DNA from: Acidobacteriota bacterium
GTDB taxonomy: Bacteria > Acidobacteriota > Terriglobia > UBA7540
Length of the DNA: 10,210 nucleotides
NCBI GenBank assembly: GCA_021780055.1
Contig: JAJXZM010000356.1
Coordinates: 1-10,210 of the forward strand
Reading direction: 5' to 3'
Shown here: positions 6,278-10,210 of the stretch, piece by piece
Position numbering within the stretch: the stretch's first letter is position 1
Layout of the letters: every line of letters starts with the position of its first letter
Notes under the pieces: generated by a model
The model's input: the letters and a program-made list of their open reading frames with translations, nothing else
The model's database searches: none
Told to the model about the DNA's origin: nothing
Translations under genes and position numbers: made by a program

Positions 6278-7033
6278 ATGGAACCTTCCTCGGCGACAGA
6301 ACCTCAAGTACGGGACGGACGGGACGGTGACGATTCACCCTCGCCGGAAAACATCGTCATCCTTGCCCAGGATCTGTGGAAGACCTATGACATGGAGGCG
6401 GTGAGCGTCAACGCGCTTTCCGGTATCTCCTTCTCCATCGTGCGCGGAGAATACGTAGCCATCATGGGGCCTTCAGGATCGGGCAAGTCCACGCTGATGA
6501 ACCTGATCGGCTGCCTCGACACGCCCACCAGCGGACAGTACTGGCTGAACGGAAGGCTGGTGAGCGAACTGACGGACGACGAACTGGCTTACATCCGCAA
6601 CAAGGAAATCGGTTTTGTCTTCCAGACTTTCAACCTGCTGGCGCGCGCTTCGGCGCTCCACAACGTCGAACTGCCGCTGATCTACAACGGGACGCCCCCC
6701 GCGGAAAGACTGGAGCGCGCCCAGGAAGTGCTCCGCATGGTGGAACTGGGCGACCGCATGGATCATCGTCCCAACGAGCTTTCCGGCGGCCAGCGGCAGC
6801 GCGTCGCCATTGCGCGGGCGCTGATCAACAATCCTTCGATCATTCTCGCCGACGAGCCGACAGGGAACCTGGATTCCGCCACCGGCGAAGAAATCATGAA
6901 CCTGTTTGAGCGCCTCCACCAGTCCGGCAACACCATCGTGGTGGTAACCCACGAGCACGACGTCGCAGCCCGCGCCCATCGCATCATTCATATTCGCGAT
7001 GGCAGGATCGACCGGGACGAGAAGGTGAGTTAG
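6278..7033 (+). CDS. ABC transporter ATP-binding protein (MacB/LolD family)
   Basis: A 251-residue nucleotide-binding subunit that would hydrolyse ATP at the inner face of the cytoplasmic membrane to drive the two permeases encoded next. All signature elements are intact: Walker [10 protein letters not shown] (64-72), Q-loop Gln 116 in FVFQTFNL, signature LSGGQ (168-172), Walker B IILADE (188-193), D-loop GNLD (196-199) and switch His 225 in VVTHEHD. The pattern [19 protein letters not shown] and [11 protein letters not shown] is typical of the MacB/LolD group. A polar, acidic N-terminal extension of about 25 residues precedes the fold; its role is unknown. GAGAG about seven bases before ATG is a modest ribosome site. 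In E. coli MacB the ATPase and permease are one chain; here they are separate. Export of antibiotics, peptides, lipids or lipoproteins are all possible; I cannot choose. Confidence 0.95.
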   Translation: MEPSSATEPQVRDGRDGDDSPSPENIVILAQDLWKTYDMEAVSVNALSGISFSIVRGEYVAIMGPSGSGKSTLMNLIGCLDTPTSGQYWLNGRLVSELTDDELAYIRNKEIGFVFQTFNLLARASALHNVELPLIYNGTPPAERLERAQEVLRMVELGDRMDHRPNELSGGQRQRVAIARALINNPSIILADEPTGNLDSATGEEIMNLFERLHQSGNTIVVVTHEHDVAARAHRIIHIRDGRIDRDEKVS

Positions 7034-7079
7034 TTTCAGCGCGGGCAGACCAGTAGAATGGCCCCTTACGGGAGATTCC

Positions 7080-8372
7080 GTGGAAACTTCCATGACCGGA
7101 AAAGCGCCGATGAAGCTCGCTCGCCGCAGGCACGGTGAACTGTATAACGCCTGGGTGACGGCGCGCGAGGCTTTCTGGATCGCCATCGAGGCGCTGAACA
7201 CGCACAAGCTCCGCTCCTTCCTGACGCTGCTGGGCGTGGTGATTGCCACCACCACCCTGATCGTAGTGATGTCCATCATCAACGGCATGAACCTCTACAT
7301 CGCCGAGCATGTCGCCAACCTGGGCGTCAACACGTTTATCCTCAGCCAATACAAGTGGGCGCAGGGATACGAGGCTTACCTGAAAGCGCGCCGCCGCAAC
7401 CGCCCCATCCGGATGGAAGATTACAAGTTCCTGAAGGAGCACCTGGAAGGCTACAAGACGATGGGCGCAACGGCCGAGTACGGAGGCCGTACCGCGCACT
7501 ATCAAAACCAGGAGATCTATGACACCGAAGTTGTGGGCGTAACGCCCAGCATGATTGATATCGGCCAGCAGAAAGTGGACTCCGGCCGGTACATCACGGA
7601 ATCCGATTTCACCCACAGCTCGCCGGTCTGCTTTATCGGGACGGACCTGGTAGACAAATTTTTCACCAACGTTGACCCGATCGGCAAAGAAGTCCGCGTG
7701 GGCGACCAGTCGTTCCGCATTGTCGGAGTTGCGGAAAAAATCGGAACCACTTTCGGACAAAGCCAGGACGACTTTGTCATAATCCCGCTCACGACTTTCC
7801 AGCAGCACTTTTTCAACCGCCCGGAACTCAACATAAGCGTTCAAGCCTGGTCGGCGGCCCAGATGATTCCCCTCGAGGATGAGGTCAGGATGCTGATGCG
7901 CGTCCGGCGCCACCTGCAATACAGCGAGGACGATACGTTTGGCATCAACGCCTCTGAAACCATCATGAGCCTGTGGCAGCGCCTGACCGGCACCATCTTT
8001 GCCGTCACTATCGGCGTCGTAGCGGTCTTCATGGTGGTGGGCGGAATCGTGATTATGAATATCATGCTGGCCAGCGTTACCGACCGCACTCACGAAATCG
8101 GCATCCGCAAATCGCTCGGCGCGCGCCGACGCGATATTCTGATGCAGTTCATCATTGAATCCGCTGTCATGGCGGGCACGGGTGGAGTGGTGGGCATACT
8201 GCTCGCGCTCCTCGTCAATATCCCGGTGCAGAACTTTATTACTTCCTCGGTACCAGTCAGCGCCATCATCGTTGGAGTGGGGCTGTCAGTATTGGTGGGA
8301 CTTTTCTTCGGTATTTACCCGGCCAATAAAGCCGCCCGGCTTGATCCCATTGAAGCGTTGCGGGCGGAATAG
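7080..8372 (+). CDS. MacB-like ABC permease, first paralogue
   Basis: The start is GTG 7080 (430 residues), with GGAG five bases upstream; the ATG at 7092 is too far from it. The N-terminal tail (1-46) is basic and ends in EALNTHKLRSFLTLLGV, the family signature that leads into membrane segment 1 (about 47-67). A large periplasmic domain (about 68-300) follows, with the MacB_PCD pattern DLVDKFFTNVDPIGKEVRVGDQSFRIVG. The C-terminal FtsX domain carries three membrane segments (about 303-325, 350-372, 391-411), the cytoplasmic loop VTDRTHEIGIRKSLGARRRDI that contacts the ATPase, and the closing motif LDPIEAL. Such permeases do not form a classical channel; in MacB they act as mechanotransducers moving substrate in the periplasm. 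It lies 46 bases after the ATPase and 8 bases before its paralogue, strongly suggesting a heterodimer. The N-terminal tail is about 23 residues longer than that of the second paralogue. Confidence 0.93.
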   Translation: METSMTGKAPMKLARRRHGELYNAWVTAREAFWIAIEALNTHKLRSFLTLLGVVIATTTLIVVMSIINGMNLYIAEHVANLGVNTFILSQYKWAQGYEAYLKARRRNRPIRMEDYKFLKEHLEGYKTMGATAEYGGRTAHYQNQEIYDTEVVGVTPSMIDIGQQKVDSGRYITESDFTHSSPVCFIGTDLVDKFFTNVDPIGKEVRVGDQSFRIVGVAEKIGTTFGQSQDDFVIIPLTTFQQHFFNRPELNISVQAWSAAQMIPLEDEVRMLMRVRRHLQYSEDDTFGINASETIMSLWQRLTGTIFAVTIGVVAVFMVVGGIVIMNIMLASVTDRTHEIGIRKSLGARRRDILMQFIIESAVMAGTGGVVGILLALLVNIPVQNFITSSVPVSAIIVGVGLSVLVGLFFGIYPANKAARLDPIEALRAE

Positions 8373-8380
8373 GCTAAGGC

Positions 8381-9625
8381 ATGGCAAAACAGCTTCGGAA
8401 CATTCGGGAAAACCTGCTGCTGGCGCTCGACACGCTGCGCACGCACAAGTTCCGATCCTTTCTCACCGTGCTGGGTGTCCTGATCGGCACCACCACCGTG
8501 ATCGGTGTGGCCTCAATTATCACCGGGCTAAACAACCAACTCGTCAATACGATGGAGCAGTACGGCTCGCAGACCATTTACATCTTTAAGTTCGAGCCCG
8601 GCATCCGCTTCCGATTGACGCGTGAGGAGCGGATGCGCAAGCCACTGCAGTATGAAGACGGTGTCGCCATACGCCAGTACTGCCCCGACGTCGAGGACGT
8701 TGCGGTAGACATTTTCTATAATGGCCCTGCCCCGGGCGCCAAGTACAAAGGGCAGGAAATGCTGGACGCCGGCCTTCAGGGCGCCACGGCGGAAGACTTT
8801 TCCATCAATGGCTCAACCTTTGTTGATGGTCGCCCCTACACGCAGCTCGAGGACGCCCACCGGCGCAACGTGGCGGTGATCGGCGCCGATATTACCGAGC
8901 GATTTTTCCAGGGCGAGGACCCGATCGGCAAAGACATCAACGTGGGGGGCAATACTTTTCAAATCATCGGGGCCCTGGGCAAGAGGCTCTCCTTCCTGGG
9001 CGACAACGGCAGCGACCGAACGGTCTACATCCCCTACTGGACGTTCCGGAAAATCTACCCCGACGCCAAAGAGAACCTGATCCTGGCCAAGGCCCTCCCC
9101 AATCGCATGAATGAAGCCATGGACGAAATCACCGCCGTCATGAGGAGAATGCGCAAAGTCAAGCCTGACCAGGATAACAATTTCGGCATGGCCACCGCCG
9201 AATCCGTCATCAAGCAGTTCAATGAAATCACCGGAACGGTGGCCCTGGTGATGGTGGTCCTCTCCTCCATCGGACTGCTGGTGGGCGGCATCGGGGTGAT
9301 GAACATCATGCTGGTGTCGGTGACGGAGCGTACCCGCGAAATCGGCGTGCGTAAAGCCGTCGGTGCGCGCCGGCAGGATATCATCTGGCAGTTCCTGCTG
9401 GAAGCGATGACGCTGACAGGCGCAGGCGGAGTAATGGGCATAACGCTAGGCTACATCCTGAATTTTTCCATCCGCACCTTCTTGCCCAGCATCCCCTCGT
9501 CTGTGCCGCTGTGGTCCGTCTTTCTCGGATTCATTGTTTCGATCAGTATTGGATTGTTCTTTGGAATGTGGCCCGCCATGAAGGCTTCGCGCCTTGACCC
9601 CATCGTCGCCCTTCACCACGAATAG
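8381..9625 (+). CDS. MacB-like ABC permease, second paralogue
   Basis: The 414-residue product is a clear paralogue of the preceding permease. It shares the N-terminal LDTLRTHKFRSFLTVLGV leading into membrane segment 1 (about 27-47), a periplasmic domain with ITERFFQGEDPIGKDINVGG, and the C-terminal FtsX part with LLVGGIGVMNIMLVSVTERT, the ATPase-contact loop REIGVRKAVGARRQDI and the ending RLDPIVALHHE. Membrane segments 2-4 are at roughly 280-305, 335-360 and 375-395. Its start ATG lies 8 bases after the previous stop, with AGG and AAGG just upstream, so translation is probably coupled. The two copies have clearly diverged in the periplasmic domain, which fits an obligate heterodimer of non-identical halves rather than a recent duplication. 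It is the last gene of the operon and meets mtnA tail to tail. Specificity is unknown. Confidence 0.93.
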   Translation: MAKQLRNIRENLLLALDTLRTHKFRSFLTVLGVLIGTTTVIGVASIITGLNNQLVNTMEQYGSQTIYIFKFEPGIRFRLTREERMRKPLQYEDGVAIRQYCPDVEDVAVDIFYNGPAPGAKYKGQEMLDAGLQGATAEDFSINGSTFVDGRPYTQLEDAHRRNVAVIGADITERFFQGEDPIGKDINVGGNTFQIIGALGKRLSFLGDNGSDRTVYIPYWTFRKIYPDAKENLILAKALPNRMNEAMDEITAVMRRMRKVKPDQDNNFGMATAESVIKQFNEITGTVALVMVVLSSIGLLVGGIGVMNIMLVSVTERTREIGVRKAVGARRQDIIWQFLLEAMTLTGAGGVMGITLGYILNFSIRTFLPSIPSSVPLWSVFLGFIVSISIGLFFGMWPAMKASRLDPIVALHHE

Positions 9626-9661
9626 GCTGCGGCCCGTTGTGGACCTGTAGCAGCGAGTTTT
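9626..9661 (+). terminator. Possible terminator of the efflux operon
   Basis: Directly after the stop codon, GCTGC (9626-9630) can pair with GCAGC (9650-9654), with an inner imperfect stem GGCCC/GGACC (one mismatch, and a 4-base bulge), followed three bases later by TTTT (9658-9661). The stem is imperfect and the T run short, so this is weak. A second small hairpin GACC-GCAA-GGTC (9671-9682) followed by TATTTT lies next to it and reaches the mtnA stop codon. Confidence 0.35.
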
Positions 9662-9681
9662 CCCGTCAGGGACCGCAAGGT

Positions 9682-10210
9682 CTATTTTGTGTCCCTCTGG
9701 TCAAACAGCGCCTTCAGGGTTTCGGCATAAGGGTCGCGCGCGATGCCGCGTTCGGTGATGATGGCCGTCACATAGCGGTGCGGCGTCACATCAAAAGCGG
9801 GATGGCGGGCGCTGATGCTTTCCGGCGCGGTCTGGATTCCCCGCCAGTGCGTCACCTCCTCCGGCGAGCGCTCCTCAATGGGAATTTGGTCTCCCGAAGC
9901 GAGTTCCAGGTCAATGGTCGAAAGCGGCGCCGCCACGTAAAACGGAATCTTGTTTTCACGAGCCAGCACGGCCACCGAATAGGTGCCGATCTTGTTGGCC
10001 ACATCGCCGTTTGCGGCAATGCGGTCCGCGCCCACAATCACCGCCTGGATTTGCGACTGCTTCATAAAATGTCCGGCCATGTTGTCGGTGATCAGCGTAA
10101 CCGGGATGCCGTCCTTGGCCAGTTCCCACGCCGTCAGCCGCGCGCCCTGCAGGAAAGGCCGGGTTTCGTCGGCAAACACGCTGATCTTTTTCCCTTCCGC
10201 CACAGCCGCA
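9682..10210 (-). CDS. mtnA: S-methyl-5-thioribose-1-phosphate isomerase, C-terminal part (runs off the window)
   Basis: The minus-strand frame stays open to the window edge and ends with TAG at 9684-9682; about 175 codons are present out of a family length near 340-370. MtnA converts methylthioribose 1-phosphate to methylthioribulose 1-phosphate in the cytoplasmic methionine salvage pathway. Recognition rests on the run [20 protein letters not shown], the block [19 protein letters not shown], which includes the conserved aspartate of the active site, and [19 protein letters not shown] with [11 protein letters not shown]. These distinguish it from other eIF2B-alpha-like proteins such as ribose-1,5-bisphosphate isomerase, though that related activity cannot be fully excluded from half a protein. 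The catalytic cysteine region lies outside the window. It is convergent with the efflux operon, 56 bases apart, and shows no functional link to it. A GTG at 10203 is an internal valine, not the start. Confidence 0.93.
   Translation of the reverse strand, partial: AAVAEGKKISVFADETRPFLQGARLTAWELAKDGIPVTLITDNMAGHFMKQSQIQAVIVGADRIAANGDVANKIGTYSVAVLARENKIPFYVAAPLSTIDLELASGDQIPIEERSPEEVTHWRGIQTAPESISARHPAFDVTPHRYVTAIITERGIARDPYAETLKALFDQRDTK

Noticed and set aside
6984..8093. 369-codon open frame on the minus strand opposite the first permease
   Set aside because: It lies fully inside a strongly supported permease, has no Shine-Dalgarno and its product (many Asp, His, Val in low-order runs) resembles no family. 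Rejected as antisense shadow, like the one at 6473-7288.

Overview
The window reads as a chromosomal fragment from an Acidobacteriota-like bacterium (inference). The evidence is a GWxTD-domain lipoprotein-sized secreted protein next to an outer-membrane beta-barrel with an N-terminal carboxypeptidase-regulatory-like domain, a MacB-type efflux operon with two separate permeases, moderately high GC content in genes and AT-richer intergenic regions. No tRNA, rRNA, CRISPR array, insertion sequence or phage gene was seen.

Layout. Minus strand, left: the N-terminal 81 codons of a membrane-anchored PDZ-domain protein (1-245), a 294-base gap, then a two-gene unit transcribed leftwards: GWxTD-domain protein (4158-2410) followed by the plugless TonB-receptor-like barrel (2342-540). 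The divergent intergenic region (4159-4660) has a near-consensus sigma-70 promoter for the leftward unit, several short perfect palindromes around it, and a perfect hairpin just before the Shine-Dalgarno of each of the two divergent genes. Plus strand, centre to right: a four-gene operon of membrane-fusion protein (4661-6220), ABC ATPase (6278-7033) and two MacB-like permeases (7080-8372, 8381-9625). Far right, convergent: the C-terminal part of mtnA, methylthioribose-1-phosphate isomerase (9682-10210).

How the genes work together. The four plus-strand genes would form one tripartite-type efflux or export system: ATPase dimer, a probable heterodimer of the two permeases, and a periplasmic adaptor. 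No outer-membrane TolC-type channel is encoded here. The leftward pair places a secreted GWxTD protein of unknown function with an outer-membrane barrel, suggesting a shared envelope job. The two units share a divergent control region, so common regulation is possible but not shown.

The most useful observations are these: the apparent long start of the GWxTD gene (4227) is actually the -35 box of its promoter, so the true start is a TTG at 4158; the control region is rich in palindromes; both divergent leaders can form alternative hairpins involving the Shine-Dalgarno; and an 18-codon mini-ORF exactly bridges the adaptor and ATPase genes.
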